A stretch of 64,000 nt of DNA. Origin: Anaerolineales bacterium UBA2200 (lineage in GTDB: Bacteria > Chloroflexota > Anaerolineae > UBA2200). The notes beneath the pieces were generated by a model. The model ran no database searches. It worked only from the letters and a program-made list of their open reading frames with translations, and had not been told where the DNA came from. The stretch covers positions 1-64,000 of the forward strand of contig DCVA01000040.1 of the NCBI GenBank assembly GCA_002327925.1. Direction: 5' to 3'. Of this stretch, positions 24,990 to 34,008 are shown in pieces. Made by a program: the position numbers and the translations under genes. The first letter of the stretch is position 1. Each line of letters opens with the position of its first letter.

Positions 24990-26573
24990 TCAGTCCAGCC
25001 GCACCATTCTGGCGGAGCGGATGCTTGGTAGAGCCAGCACCTGCTCCAGAACCGCGGGAGTGAGTGGGTCGTCGAGGCCCATTACCAGTAGCCCTGCCCC
25101 GCCGCGCTCCTTGCGCCCCACCTGCACAAAGTGGATGTTTAGGCCTGCGTTGCCCAGCAGAGTGCCCATGCGCCCCAGGATACCTGGCTGCTCTCGATGG
25201 TCGCTTACGAGCAAGAGGCCCCTCGCCACAAAGTCGAGCCAGTAGCCGTTCACCTGGATGACGTGCGGCTCCCCGCGCAGGACCGCTCCTGTAACGCTGC
25301 GCTTCACGCCATCGGCCTGCACTCGCAACTCGATCCAATGAGACCAGCCCGATGATGTGACCTCCGGCTCCAGTCGTGCCGCAAAGCTGATGCCGCGTTC
25401 TCTGGCCACCCATTGCGAGTTGACCCAGTTGATCCCCTCTTCGGCACTGTCCGCGAGCAAGCCCACCAGAAGCGACGACACCACCAGGTCGAGCCTCTGA
25501 CCAGCCATTTCCGAGGTGCACGCCACTTCGAGAGAGGTGATGTGATTGCCGGACCACTGAGCGTAGAACCTGCCAAGTCGTTGCGCGAGATCAAGGTAAG
25601 GACCCACCGCGGCCAGCTCCTCAGCGGGCAAAGCAGGTGCATTGACAGGATACTCTGGTACTTCACCGTCCAGCACAGCCAGTACCTGACGCGCCACCTC
25701 CACAGCCGAGTCGCGTTGTGCCTCGGCAGTCGACCCGGCCAGGTGCGGCGTGAGAATCACCCGCGGATGGTGCAACAGTGCACAGTCCGGCAGCGGCTCG
25801 CGCGAGAACACATCCAGACCTGCCCCGGCCAGTTGGCCGCTATCGAGCGCTCGAATCAGCGCTGATTCATCCACCAGGCTGCCCCGGGCGCAGTTGATCA
25901 GATAGGCGCCCGGCTTCATTCGCGCCAGGGCTTGATCCCCGATGAGACCGCGCGTCTGCTCTGTATCCGGCAAATGCAGCGACACAAAATCGGAGGCGGC
26001 CAGCAGCTCGTCAAGTGGAACCCACGTGACCCCCATCTGGGCGGCTCGCTCGGGCGTAACGAAGGCGTCGTGCGCCAACACCTTCATCTCAAACCCGAGG
26101 GCCCTGCGCGCCACGGCGACCCCAACGCGCCCGAGGCCGACCAGGCCCAGCACTTTTCCGCGAATCTGAGTGCCCTCCAGACTCGTCTTCTCCCAGCGTC
26201 CGCCCCGCATCGAGGAGTCCGCCTGTGGAAGGTGGCGCGCCAGTGCGAGCAGCAGAGCCAAAGAGTGCTCGGCGACGGAGACCGTGTTGCCGTAGGGTGC
26301 ATTTACCACCACAACGCCGCGATGGGTGGCTGCAGTCAGGTCGATATTGTCAACTCCCGTCCCCACACGCCCGATGACCTTGAGTCGCGGGGCGGCGGCG
26401 ATGAGCGCCGCGGTCACCTTGGTCTTGCTTCGCACAAGGAGTCCGTCCACGGTGCGTACCTTCTCCAGCAGTTCCGCCGCGCTCAGTCCCGTGGCCAGGG
26501 TAACCTGCGCTCCGGTACGCAGCGTTTCCAGTCCCTCGTCAGCCAACGGCTCTGTGACCAGTATTGTGCTCAT
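24990..26573 (-). CDS. serA: D-3-phosphoglycerate dehydrogenase
   Basis: 527 aa from the ATG with GAGGTGAATGAGGA upstream, the normal length of the long SerA form. Domains: substrate-binding part, NAD fold (GLVGLGRVGVAVARRALGF), the catalytic Arg in N-C-A-R-G-S-L-V-D, Glu in S-R-E-P-L-P and His in LTPHLAGST, then the intervening domain (about 320-445) and a C-terminal ACT domain that probably senses serine. It oxidises 3-phosphoglycerate in serine synthesis. Third gene of the T-box operon, 62 nt after the aminotransferase; it probably supplies serine for TrpB2. Confidence 0.95.
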   Translation of the reverse strand: MSTILVTEPLADEGLETLRTGAQVTLATGLSAAELLEKVRTVDGLLVRSKTKVTAALIAAAPRLKVIGRVGTGVDNIDLTAATHRGVVVVNAPYGNTVSVAEHSLALLLALARHLPQADSSMRGGRWEKTSLEGTQIRGKVLGLVGLGRVGVAVARRALGFEMKVLAHDAFVTPERAAQMGVTWVPLDELLAASDFVSLHLPDTEQTRGLIGDQALARMKPGAYLINCARGSLVDESALIRALDSGQLAGAGLDVFSREPLPDCALLHHPRVILTPHLAGSTAEAQRDSAVEVARQVLAVLDGEVPEYPVNAPALPAEELAAVGPYLDLAQRLGRFYAQWSGNHITSLEVACTSEMAGQRLDLVVSSLLVGLLADSAEEGINWVNSQWVARERGISFAARLEPEVTSSGWSHWIELRVQADGVKRSVTGAVLRGEPHVIQVNGYWLDFVARGLLLVSDHREQPGILGRMGTLLGNAGLNIHFVQVGRKERGGAGLLVMGLDDPLTPAVLEQVLALPSIRSARMVRLD

Positions 26574-26635
26574 GTCCTCATTCACCTCAGACCGGCAGAT
26601 GTAAGTTCGTGTCTGGTACTCGATCGTGCGCGGGC

Positions 26636-27745
26636 TCACACTGTGCTAACGGTACCGGCTGTTTGAGCGGTGCGTTGCACAGCTTCGATGGCATCTAGGC
26701 TTGCCTGGACGTCCTGGTCGGTGCAGAACCCCATGTGCGCCACCCGTATGACCTTGTCCTTCAACTCGCCCATGCCTGCGGCGATGACCACCCCCTGCTC
26801 AGCAAGCAGCCGTCTCTTGAGATCCGTGGCGGCAAGTCCTTTGGGCATCAGCGCCGCAGTCACGGTAGGAGAGGCGCACTCGCCCTGTGCCAGAAGCCCA
26901 AAGCCCAGTTGGCGCAGCCCTGATCGCATCTGAGAGGCCTGCCTTCTATGTCGTGCCACGATGGCGGGCAGCCCCTCGTCTGCCATCAGCTCGAGGGCCT
27001 CGCCAAGACCGGCCAGAGCGCTGACAGCCGGAGTGAACGGCGTCTGCCCCTTCCGGGCGTACCTCTTCGCCTCGCGCAGGTCCCAGTAGTACCTCGGGCA
27101 TGACGCTGTGTCGATCCTTTCCCAGGCGCGCTCACTCACCGCCAGGAATGACAGTCCGGGTGGAGCCATCCAGGCCTTTTGCGACGCAGAGATCACTACG
27201 TCGCAGCCCCACTTGTCCATCGGCAGGTCCGTGGCTCCCAGAGAGCTCACAGCATCTACCAGCCAAAGCGGCCTGCGGGAACCAAGGCGCTCCAGCAGTT
27301 CCGCCACGGGCGCCAGGTCGTTGAGTACGCCCGTGGAGGTCTCGTTGTGCGTCGTCAGCAGCAGGCGGATACCCGAGTTGTCGTTCAGTGCTTTCGCGAT
27401 GGTGCCGGCGCTGTGGGCCTGACCCCAGGGGACATCCAGTTGAGTCACCCGGGCACCGAATGCACGCGCGATGGCGGCAAAGCGTTCGCCAAAGTGACCC
27501 GTCGATACAGCCAGCACCTCGTCTCCGGGCGAGAGCACGTTTACGAGCGCCGCCTCCAGGCCGCCCGTTCCCGAGCCGGTCAGCACGAGCACGTCGCTCT
27601 GCGTTTGATAAAACTCCCTCAGTCGGTTCGAGCAGCGGATGAGCAGATCTTCAAACACCCTGCCGCGATGATCAATGACCTCTGCACCTGCCGCCCGCCT
27701 CACCGCGGCAGGCAGGGGCGTCGGCCCGGGGATCCTCAGATTCAT
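26636..27745 (-). CDS. Class V aminotransferase (serine/alanine-glyoxylate, phosphoserine type)
   Basis: 369 aa from the ATG after GAGAGGAACGTC. PLP fold type I class V: N-L-R-I-P-G-P-T-P-L-P at the start, SGTGGLEAAL cofactor loop, D-A-V-S-S-L-G and the Schiff-base Lys in SASQKAWMAPPGL. Near relatives are alanine-glyoxylate or serine-pyruvate aminotransferases, which in several thermophiles and anaerobes replace SerC as phosphoserine aminotransferase. The position between trpB2 and serA supports that job by inference. Starts 10 nt after trpB2. Confidence 0.9.
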   Translation of the reverse strand: MNLRIPGPTPLPAAVRRAAGAEVIDHRGRVFEDLLIRCSNRLREFYQTQSDVLVLTGSGTGGLEAALVNVLSPGDEVLAVSTGHFGERFAAIARAFGARVTQLDVPWGQAHSAGTIAKALNDNSGIRLLLTTHNETSTGVLNDLAPVAELLERLGSRRPLWLVDAVSSLGATDLPMDKWGCDVVISASQKAWMAPPGLSFLAVSERAWERIDTASCPRYYWDLREAKRYARKGQTPFTPAVSALAGLGEALELMADEGLPAIVARHRRQASQMRSGLRQLGFGLLAQGECASPTVTAALMPKGLAATDLKRRLLAEQGVVIAAGMGELKDKVIRVAHMGFCTDQDVQASLDAIEAVQRTAQTAGTVSTV

Positions 27746-27755
27746 GACGTTCCTC

Positions 27756-29126
27756 TCACTGCCCTGCCCCACCAACGTCGGGCAGTCTGGCCAGAGATCG
27801 GCTCAACTGCTCGTCCGTGTACTCCGTATCAGTCAGATTGCCTGCCAGATAGGCGTCGTAGGCAGCCATGTCGAAATGCCCGTGCCCGCTAAAGTTGAAC
27901 AGAATGACCTTGGCTTCTCCAGTGGCCTTGCACCGCAATGCCTCGTCGATTGCCGCTTTGATGGCGTGAGCTGTCTCCGGAGCGGGCACGATACCCTCGG
28001 TACGCGCGAACATCACGGCGGCCTCAAAGACCGGGTTTTGGTGATAAGCGACCGATTCGACGTATCCATCCCTGGCGAGGGCGGATAGTAGCGGTGCCAT
28101 TCCATGGTAGCGCAGTCCGCCGGCATGAATGCCGGCAGGCACAAAGGTGTGCCCCAGCGTGTACATCTTGACCACGGGAGCCATACGCGCAGTATCGCCA
28201 TAGTCATAGGCGTACACGCCCCTCGTCATTGACGGGCAAGCCTTCGGCTCTACGGCGACGAATCGGGTGGTGGCACCTTCCTTGAGCACCCGTCGCATGA
28301 AGGGAAAAGCAATACCGCCAAAGTTCGATCCTCCCCCGACGCAGCCGATCACCACGTCAGGCTCCTCGCCGGCCATCTGCATCTGCTCCATCGCTTCCTG
28401 GCCGATGACGGTCTGGTGCATCAGCACGTGGTTCAGCACACTCCCGAGAGAGTACTTGGTGTCCTCATTCTGCGCCGCAACTTCAACTGCCTCGCTGATT
28501 GCCATGCCCAGCGATCCGTTGGAGTCCGGGTTTTCCGCCAGAATGCTCCGCCCTGCCGCCGTCTCGGTGCTTGGGCTGGGCGTGACACTCGCTCCCCAGA
28601 GCTGCATCAGGGACCGCCGATAGGGCTTTTGTTGGTAGCTTACCTTAACCATGTACACCTTGCATTCGAGGCCGAAGAAGTTGCAGGCCATGGCCAGAGA
28701 ACTCCCCCACTGACCCGCGCCGGTCTCCGTCGAGATACGTTTCACGCCCTGCGCCTTGTTGTAGAAGGCCTGCGCCACGGCTGTATTTGGCTTGTGACTG
28801 CCAGCCGGGCTCACCCCCTCGTTCTTGTAGTAGATGTGCGCCGGCGTGTCCAGCGCCTTCTCCAGGCGCGTTGCCCTCACCAGCGGCGTGGGTCTCCATA
28901 GCTTGTATACCTCGCGAACCTCCGGCGGAATGGCGATGTAGCGCTCTGTGCTGACTTCCTGGCGGATTACCTCCATTGGGAAGAGGGGCGCCAGGTCGGC
29001 CGGCCCCGCGGGCTGGAGCGTGACGGGGTGCAACGTGGGTGGCAAGGGCCCCGGCAGATCCGCCTGAATGTTGTACCACTCGGTCGGTATCCTGGATTCG
29101 TCAAGTCGAAAGCTCCGTGTTTGCAT
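27756..29126 (-). CDS. Tryptophan synthase beta chain, TrpB2 type
   Basis: 456 aa, longer than TrpB1 (about 400) as expected for TrpB2. The PLP Lys is in [14 protein letters not shown], the phosphate loop is [11 protein letters not shown], and the central part carries [16 protein letters not shown] as in the family. TrpB2 condenses indole with serine and is thought to work without, or only loosely with, TrpA. No trpA is nearby, so it may salvage indole. It is the first gene behind a Trp T-box leader, which confirms the tryptophan link independently of the protein motif. Confidence 0.93.
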   Translation of the reverse strand: MQTRSFRLDESRIPTEWYNIQADLPGPLPPTLHPVTLQPAGPADLAPLFPMEVIRQEVSTERYIAIPPEVREVYKLWRPTPLVRATRLEKALDTPAHIYYKNEGVSPAGSHKPNTAVAQAFYNKAQGVKRISTETGAGQWGSSLAMACNFFGLECKVYMVKVSYQQKPYRRSLMQLWGASVTPSPSTETAAGRSILAENPDSNGSLGMAISEAVEVAAQNEDTKYSLGSVLNHVLMHQTVIGQEAMEQMQMAGEEPDVVIGCVGGGSNFGGIAFPFMRRVLKEGATTRFVAVEPKACPSMTRGVYAYDYGDTARMAPVVKMYTLGHTFVPAGIHAGGLRYHGMAPLLSALARDGYVESVAYHQNPVFEAAVMFARTEGIVPAPETAHAIKAAIDEALRCKATGEAKVILFNFSGHGHFDMAAYDAYLAGNLTDTEYTDEQLSRSLARLPDVGGAGQ

Positions 29127-29156
29127 CTTGGTCTCCTTTCATGATCTGCGACAAAC

Positions 29157-29522
29157 AAAAAACCCCTCGCCCAGAACGCGTCTGGGACGAGAGGCTCACT
29201 CCCGTGGTACCACCCACCTTAGACTGGCAACTGCCAGCGTCCAAACAAGGGAATCCGCCCGTGAGGGCGGATTCGCTGCTGCTGGGACCAGTCTCACTCT
29301 GTGCAGGTACAGAACTGGCTGGAGTCCATCTCTGGCCCAGACCTGCCGATACCCTCAGCCGAGATAACGGTGGCGGCTCCGGCACGGGCTAATCGGCACC
29401 TCGCCTTTCGCCCTGCAACTCCCGAGTCCATTCGGCGTTCGTCCCGGCACCGGGTTCGCACCTGTTCCCCGGCTCTCTGAGCTGGAGCTCAAACGCCTAC
29501 TAGCCTCGTTCTTCGTCTTTAC
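29157..29522 (-). promoter_or_regulatory. T-box leader, UGG (Trp) specifier
   Basis: The transcript from about 29522 to the gene shows the full T-box layout. GACGAAGAACGAGGCTAGTAGG is the Stem I entry, followed by a long paired Stem I and the specifier segment GAA-TGG-ACTC at 29428-29430. The conserved T-box AAGGTGGGTGGTACCACGGG lies at about 29203-29220. The terminator at 29157-29194 has a stem of about 14 bp followed by six T residues. UGG is the Trp codon, matching trpB2. Uncharged tRNA-Trp would pair at specifier and T-box, favour the antiterminator and permit transcription. Confidence 0.93.
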
Positions 29523-29528
29523 TCTTCT

Positions 29529-29557
29529 ATCCTACCACAAGCGGCGTCATGTGTCAA
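29529..29557 (-). promoter_or_regulatory. Promoter of the T-box trpB2 operon
   Basis: Minus strand: consensus -35 TTGACA, 17-nt spacer, -10 TAGGAT. It starts the leader RNA about 395 nt before trpB2 and lies just after the stop of the DUF6584 gene. Confidence 0.85.
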
Positions 29558-29563
29558 GCTGGG

Positions 29564-30097
29564 TCAACGTAGCCCCGAGAGCCTGGTCAGAAGTGCCACC
29601 AGCCCGAGCGCTGCCAGGAAGACGAAGCCCATCAGGAACAGGCCGAATCCCGCGGCGAGCACCCGGTCCATGCGAGTGCGCTTCTGTGACGGCCTCCAGC
29701 GATCCCGTCCGTGGTAGCGTTGGTCCGGATAGAAGCCGTGTCGTTCCAGGCAGCGTCGCTGCAGATCCTCCAGCCTCCCTCGCGGGTAGGCCGTGAGCGT
29801 CGCGGGATCTCCACGAAACTTGAGTGCCAGCAGGATAGGCAGTGGATCGCCCCCGCAGGACCGCTCAAAGACAAGGCAAGCCTCTCTCATGGCGGAGGTC
29901 TTTTCCTGTTCCAGGTACCAGTATCGACCGGCCATCTGCGGGTAGTGCAGCCGGGCGTAAATCTCTGCCAGCTTTGCTCTCAGGGAGATGTCGTCAGGGT
30001 ACTGGGCGACCAGGCCATGCATCCGATCGCGCGCCTTGCCCAGGTCGCCCCGCGTCAGGTCGTTTTCAACGCGCGCCAGCGTTCGCGCTTTTCCCAT
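29564..30097 (-). CDS. DUF6584-like protein with C-terminal membrane helix
   Basis: 177 aa from the ATG with GGGAGCAG upstream. The N-terminal 60 residues are a TPR-like helical pair: D-L-x-R-G-D-L-x-K-A-R-D-R-M-H-G-L, then Y-P-D-D-I-S-L-R-A-K-L-A-E-I-Y. The A-G-R-Y-W-Y-L-E motif characteristic of DUF6584 follows. A basic linker and one hydrophobic helix (about 150-172) end the protein. Function unknown. It follows PEP carboxykinase by 26 nt and is probably the last gene of that operon. Confidence 0.7.
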   Translation of the reverse strand: MGKARTLARVENDLTRGDLGKARDRMHGLVAQYPDDISLRAKLAEIYARLHYPQMAGRYWYLEQEKTSAMREACLVFERSCGGDPLPILLALKFRGDPATLTAYPRGRLEDLQRRCLERHGFYPDQRYHGRDRWRPSQKRTRMDRVLAAGFGLFLMGFVFLAALGLVALLTRLSGLR

Positions 30098-30123
30098 GAC
30101 GCACTGCTCCCGGCCCATCTCCC

Positions 30124-31764
30124 TTACCGCCCCGGGCACTCTGCTGCGATGGCCGCACGGATGCCCTTGCTTCCGTAGGTCTTGTCGAACGCCTTCGCAA
30201 AGTCGCCGGCCAGCTTGCGCGACTGATGCTCAAAGGCCGCCGGGTCCGTCCACGTGTTCCTCGGATTCAGGATCGCCGCGTCCACGTCGGGACAGCTCCG
30301 CGGAACCCAGAGGTGGAACAGGGGATCCAGATCGTACTCGGCCTCGCTAAGCTTGCCGCTCAGCGCGCTGTTGACCAGAGAGCGCGTCACGTCGATATCG
30401 ATACGGTGGCCCACGCCAAAGATGCCTCCGGTCCAGCCTGTGTTGACCAGATAGACGTCCGTGCCATGCTGCCGCATCTTTTCGCCCAGCATGTCCGCGT
30501 AAACATCCGGATTGCGCGGCATGAACGGCGAGCCGAAGAAGCGGGAGAATGTGCTCTGCGGGTCAATGATCCCCGTCTCGGTACCCGCCAGCTTGCTGGT
30601 ATAACCCATCAGGAACCACAGCATGGCTTGCTCTGGGCTCAACCTGGCCACAGGCGGCAGCACGCCGTTCGCGTCAGCAGTCAGGAATAGAATGGTGCGC
30701 GGATGGCCTCCGACTGGCGGCTCCTTGACGTTCTCCAGAAAACTAAGCGGGAAAGATGCCCGGGAGTTGGGAGTGAGCCGCGCGTCGTCGAGGTCGAAAC
30801 GGCCGTCCGGGTACATCATCGCGTTCTCGACGATGGCGCCGTGTTCCAGGTAGTGGGCCTCGTGCAGCACTGCGTTCCAGATCTGAGGTTCCTTATGTTG
30901 ACGCAGGTTGATCAGCTTGGCGTAGCAGCCGAACTCAAAGTTGGCCACCCCGTTGTCGCTCCAGGAGTGCTCGTCGTCTCCCAGGAGGGACCGCCGCGGA
31001 TCCGCCGAGAGTGTTGTCTTGCCGGTCCCTGAAAGCCCGAGCAACAGGGCAATGTCGCCCTCCTTGCCTTCGTTGGCCGAACAGTGCAGCGGCAGGACGC
31101 CGACCCCGGGAAGGATGTAGTTCATCACGCTGAACATCATCTTCTTCACCGTCCCACCGTAGGCCGAGCCGAGGATGATGCCCACACGGCGGTCCATATC
31201 CATGGCCACCGCCAGATTGGAGGTCTTGCCCCCGACCTTTCGCAGTCGCCCATCGTATCGCGCGCGCTCCACCTTGTCGTACGGTGCTGCCACGAGTGTA
31301 AAGCCCCGGCTCGCCAGTATGCTTTGCCCCAGATCCGCGGGCACGGGCCGGAACATGTTGTCGCTGAAGAGGGCGGTCAGAGCACGGTCAGCCACGACGC
31401 GCACCGGCTGGGCGAAGCGAGTCTCCGCCACGAGCACTCGGTCCGTTACGTAAAGCGTGGGCTTGGCCGCCAGGACGGCGAGCACATCGTCCATCAGCAT
31501 GTCGAACGTCTCTGGCTCCATCGGGATATTGTTGGGTGAATCCCAGTCTATGTCCTTCTCGCTCTGCGGGCGCCTCACCGTGTACGTGTCCATGGGACTG
31601 CGACCGCTCGACTCCGGAGGAGTCCATGTGGCCAGGCAGCCATTTGCCGCCACGATGGCCTCCCTGCGCGCCACTACCTGCGCGATCATTTCGCGCCGAG
31701 TGGGGTTCAGTCGCACGTCGCCGTGCGCGCCAAGCATCTGGCTGACTCTGGTTTCGAGTTCCAT
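30124..31764 (-). CDS. pckA: Phosphoenolpyruvate carboxykinase (ATP)
   Basis: 546 aa from the ATG after GAAGGAGA; the longer upstream frame runs into the MFS gene. ATP-type signature: kinase-1 loop G-L-S-G-T-G-K-T-T-L-S-A-D, the substrate and Mn segment around LLGDDEHSWSDNGVANFEFGCYAK, and NTGWTGG near residue 440. It interconverts oxaloacetate and PEP with ATP/ADP. In a fermentative organism it may run toward oxaloacetate and yield ATP. Fourteen nt separate it from the MFS gene upstream. Confidence 0.96.
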   Translation of the reverse strand: MELETRVSQMLGAHGDVRLNPTRREMIAQVVARREAIVAANGCLATWTPPESSGRSPMDTYTVRRPQSEKDIDWDSPNNIPMEPETFDMLMDDVLAVLAAKPTLYVTDRVLVAETRFAQPVRVVADRALTALFSDNMFRPVPADLGQSILASRGFTLVAAPYDKVERARYDGRLRKVGGKTSNLAVAMDMDRRVGIILGSAYGGTVKKMMFSVMNYILPGVGVLPLHCSANEGKEGDIALLLGLSGTGKTTLSADPRRSLLGDDEHSWSDNGVANFEFGCYAKLINLRQHKEPQIWNAVLHEAHYLEHGAIVENAMMYPDGRFDLDDARLTPNSRASFPLSFLENVKEPPVGGHPRTILFLTADANGVLPPVARLSPEQAMLWFLMGYTSKLAGTETGIIDPQSTFSRFFGSPFMPRNPDVYADMLGEKMRQHGTDVYLVNTGWTGGIFGVGHRIDIDVTRSLVNSALSGKLSEAEYDLDPLFHLWVPRSCPDVDAAILNPRNTWTDPAAFEHQSRKLAGDFAKAFDKTYGSKGIRAAIAAECPGR

Positions 31765-31778
31765 GCCTCGGTCTCCTT

Positions 31779-33068
31779 CTACGATGGCGTCGATGATTGG
31801 TGCAGTTGAGCTCGTCGTGGATCTGGCAGCCTTGCCACGGTCAAGATGGCAATCAGGGCCAGCGCCGCGCTGACCAGGAACACCGACTCCAAACCCCAGC
31901 GAGTGGCAATCCAACCTCCAAGAATCAGCACAAAGCTCACCACGCCGAGAGTCGTGTTCAACATACCCAGGTAGAGGCTGCGCTGGGCGGGGGGAGCGAG
32001 CTCCAGACCCATGCCCAGGAGGCTTATGTCACTGCCGCTCTGCACGATGCCAACCAGCGCGAATACGGCCGTGAAGCTGAGGTAAGACAGGTGTCTGCCC
32101 AGCAGGAGAGGAAGCAAGGGCAGTAAAAGCTGCCCTACGCTGACTACCTGAAGCACAACCCGGTTGCCGCGACGGTCGCTCAGCCGTCCCCAGAGCAGTG
32201 TCGATACCACCAGGGCAAGCGTCAGTGCGGCGGAGTACACCCCTGCCATCTCACCGGGCGCTCCCAGCCTTTCCTTGGCATACAGCGCGTAAAATGGCAA
32301 CGCAACCGTCGCGGCTGCCAACGTCACACGTGTCGATAGAAACACCCGAAAACCACTATCTCGCAGCGGTACACGCCACGCCGCGCGCCAGTGCGAGCTC
32401 TCCACCGGGGGGGAGAGCGTGTCCGTCTCCTCCTCCGGCTCTGTGATGCGGCCGAACACGTAGTAGCCCGCTGCACCTGCCAGCCCCGCCGCAATGAACA
32501 AGAGGCCGAAATTGAGCGGGAAGTGAGCACCCCTCCGCTCGTCCAGGGCCAGCCGCACTAGCACCGATGCGCCAATGGCAAGAATGCCTCCGCTGAAATC
32601 GCGCCAGCCAAAAAAGCTCCCCCTCTGCCTCAGCGGGATGGCCTTGGCTACCACGTCGAGCCAGGGCAACCCCGATATGCCTGCCCCGAAGCAGAAGAGG
32701 GTGTAGAGCAGCAGGAAGCACATCAGGGTCAGGCCGGGGTTCCGATTCCCGATGAGGAAGACGATCCCCACCATCAGCGCCCAGATGGCCACGCGCACCG
32801 CGGACACAGCCCGGTAAAGGGGAAGCTTGAACCGCATGGGCTGCACCATGCGCGACATGAACAACTGAGGCAGGAACCAACCGCCGTTGGCGATGGGGAT
32901 GAGCAGGCCGACCGCGAACGCAGATCCCCCGAGCTGAGTCACGAACCAGGTCAGCACCAGGGCAGGACTGGCCAGAGTGTCCAGAACACGCATCAGCGTG
33001 CCATTGAGGACGCCGAGTATCAGGTTGCGGCGCACTTGCCGCGCGGAGAGTGCGCTAGGTGTGGTCAA
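31779..33068 (-). CDS. Major facilitator superfamily transporter
   Basis: About 429 aa with 12 predicted helices and a charged central loop (ITEPEEETDTLS). A conserved inter-helix motif reads WGRLSDRRGNRV. The start is chosen at a TTG just after GAGAGG that overlaps the xdhC stop by 14 nt; an alternative GTG lies 33 nt further upstream inside xdhC. No substrate can be assigned. The position between xdhC and pckA gives no sure clue. Confidence 0.8.
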   Translation of the reverse strand: MTTPSALSARQVRRNLILGVLNGTLMRVLDTLASPALVLTWFVTQLGGSAFAVGLLIPIANGGWFLPQLFMSRMVQPMRFKLPLYRAVSAVRVAIWALMVGIVFLIGNRNPGLTLMCFLLLYTLFCFGAGISGLPWLDVVAKAIPLRQRGSFFGWRDFSGGILAIGASVLVRLALDERRGAHFPLNFGLLFIAAGLAGAAGYYVFGRITEPEEETDTLSPPVESSHWRAAWRVPLRDSGFRVFLSTRVTLAAATVALPFYALYAKERLGAPGEMAGVYSAALTLALVVSTLLWGRLSDRRGNRVVLQVVSVGQLLLPLLPLLLGRHLSYLSFTAVFALVGIVQSGSDISLLGMGLELAPPAQRSLYLGMLNTTLGVVSFVLILGGWIATRWGLESVFLVSAALALIAILTVARLPDPRRAQLHQSSTPS

Positions 33069-33900
33069 CGATCCTCTCAGGGCTGCGCATCGGATTGTCA
33101 CACCGGCTCATCGGCTCACCCGTCTCGCCGTGCTGCACTGCCACGATCTCCGCGAGGATGCTCACGGCGATCTCAGCCGGACTCTGTCCGCCGGTCCGCA
33201 ACCCAATCGGGGCATACACCCGGGCCAACTTTTCCGCTGCCACGCCATCTTGCCTGAGGCGCTCGAAAACGGTGCTTACCTTGCGTCGGCTGCCGATCAT
33301 GCCGATATAGGCGGCCGGCGAATCGATGACCTGTCGGAGTACTAGCTCGTCATGCTCGTGCCCCCGCGTCACGATGACGATGAAAGTCCGCTCGTTCAGC
33401 TCCACGTGCTTGAGCAGCTCCTGATAAGGCCCCACTACCAGCCTGTCCGCCGTGGGAAACCGCTCAGCACTGGCGAACTCGGGGCGGTCGTCTGCCACCA
33501 CGGTGCGGAAACCGAGTTGGTGGCCGAATTCCGCCAGCGGTTGGCCTACATGACCGGCACCGGCAATCAGCAATGTTGGCTTCGCTTGGAGTACCTCGAT
33601 GAATACGCGCGCATCCCCGCCGCACACACCCAGGTCCGTCTTGGATTCTCCCTGCAGCGAGTAGTAGCAGATGCGTGACTCGCCGGTCGAAAGGGCCTCT
33701 CTGGCATCTTTCAGGGCCGAAGCCTCCATCGGGCCTCCGCCAATGGTACCCACGATCGACCCGTTGCCGCGCAACAGCATTTTGACGCCTGCTTCGCGCG
33801 GAGTGGAACCGCGCGACTCGATGAGCGTCAACAGGCAGGCCGACTCTCCGCCCCGCAGGGCAGTCAGCACGGCGTCGTAGACTAGCTCTGTCTCGTTCAA
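33055..33900 (-). CDS. XdhC/CoxF-family molybdenum hydroxylase accessory protein
   Basis: 281 aa from TTG preceded by GGGAGG at good spacing. Two domains: XdhC_CoxI N terminus (SRGSTPREAGVKMLL, then GTIGGGPMEA) and a Rossmann C-terminal domain (LLIAGAGHVGQPLAEFGHQLGF; IGMIGSRRK). XdhC proteins sulfurate or insert the molybdenum cofactor into xanthine-dehydrogenase-type enzymes. A three-subunit enzyme of that type lies about 12 kb away at 45453-49166 and could be its client. Confidence 0.92.
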   Translation of the reverse strand: MNETELVYDAVLTALRGGESACLLTLIESRGSTPREAGVKMLLRGNGSIVGTIGGGPMEASALKDAREALSTGESRICYYSLQGESKTDLGVCGGDARVFIEVLQAKPTLLIAGAGHVGQPLAEFGHQLGFRTVVADDRPEFASAERFPTADRLVVGPYQELLKHVELNERTFIVIVTRGHEHDELVLRQVIDSPAAYIGMIGSRRKVSTVFERLRQDGVAAEKLARVYAPIGLRTGGQSPAEIAVSILAEIVAVQHGETGEPMSRCDNPMRSPERIVDHT

Positions 33901-33957
33901 ACCCGCCTCCCAAATCACTACACATGGCCTCACGACGGCCGATCTGAACCAGCAGCG

Positions 33958-33987
33958 ATTATACCACCAGGGTGCACGGCACGGAAA
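33958..33987 (-). promoter_or_regulatory. Possible promoter of the xdhC-MFS-pckA operon
   Basis: Minus strand: perfect -10 TATAAT with a poor -35 (TTTCCG) at an 18-nt spacing, about 60 nt before the xdhC start. Confidence 0.45.
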
Positions 33988-34008
33988 GCGTGAGCTCCAG
34001 GGCCGACT

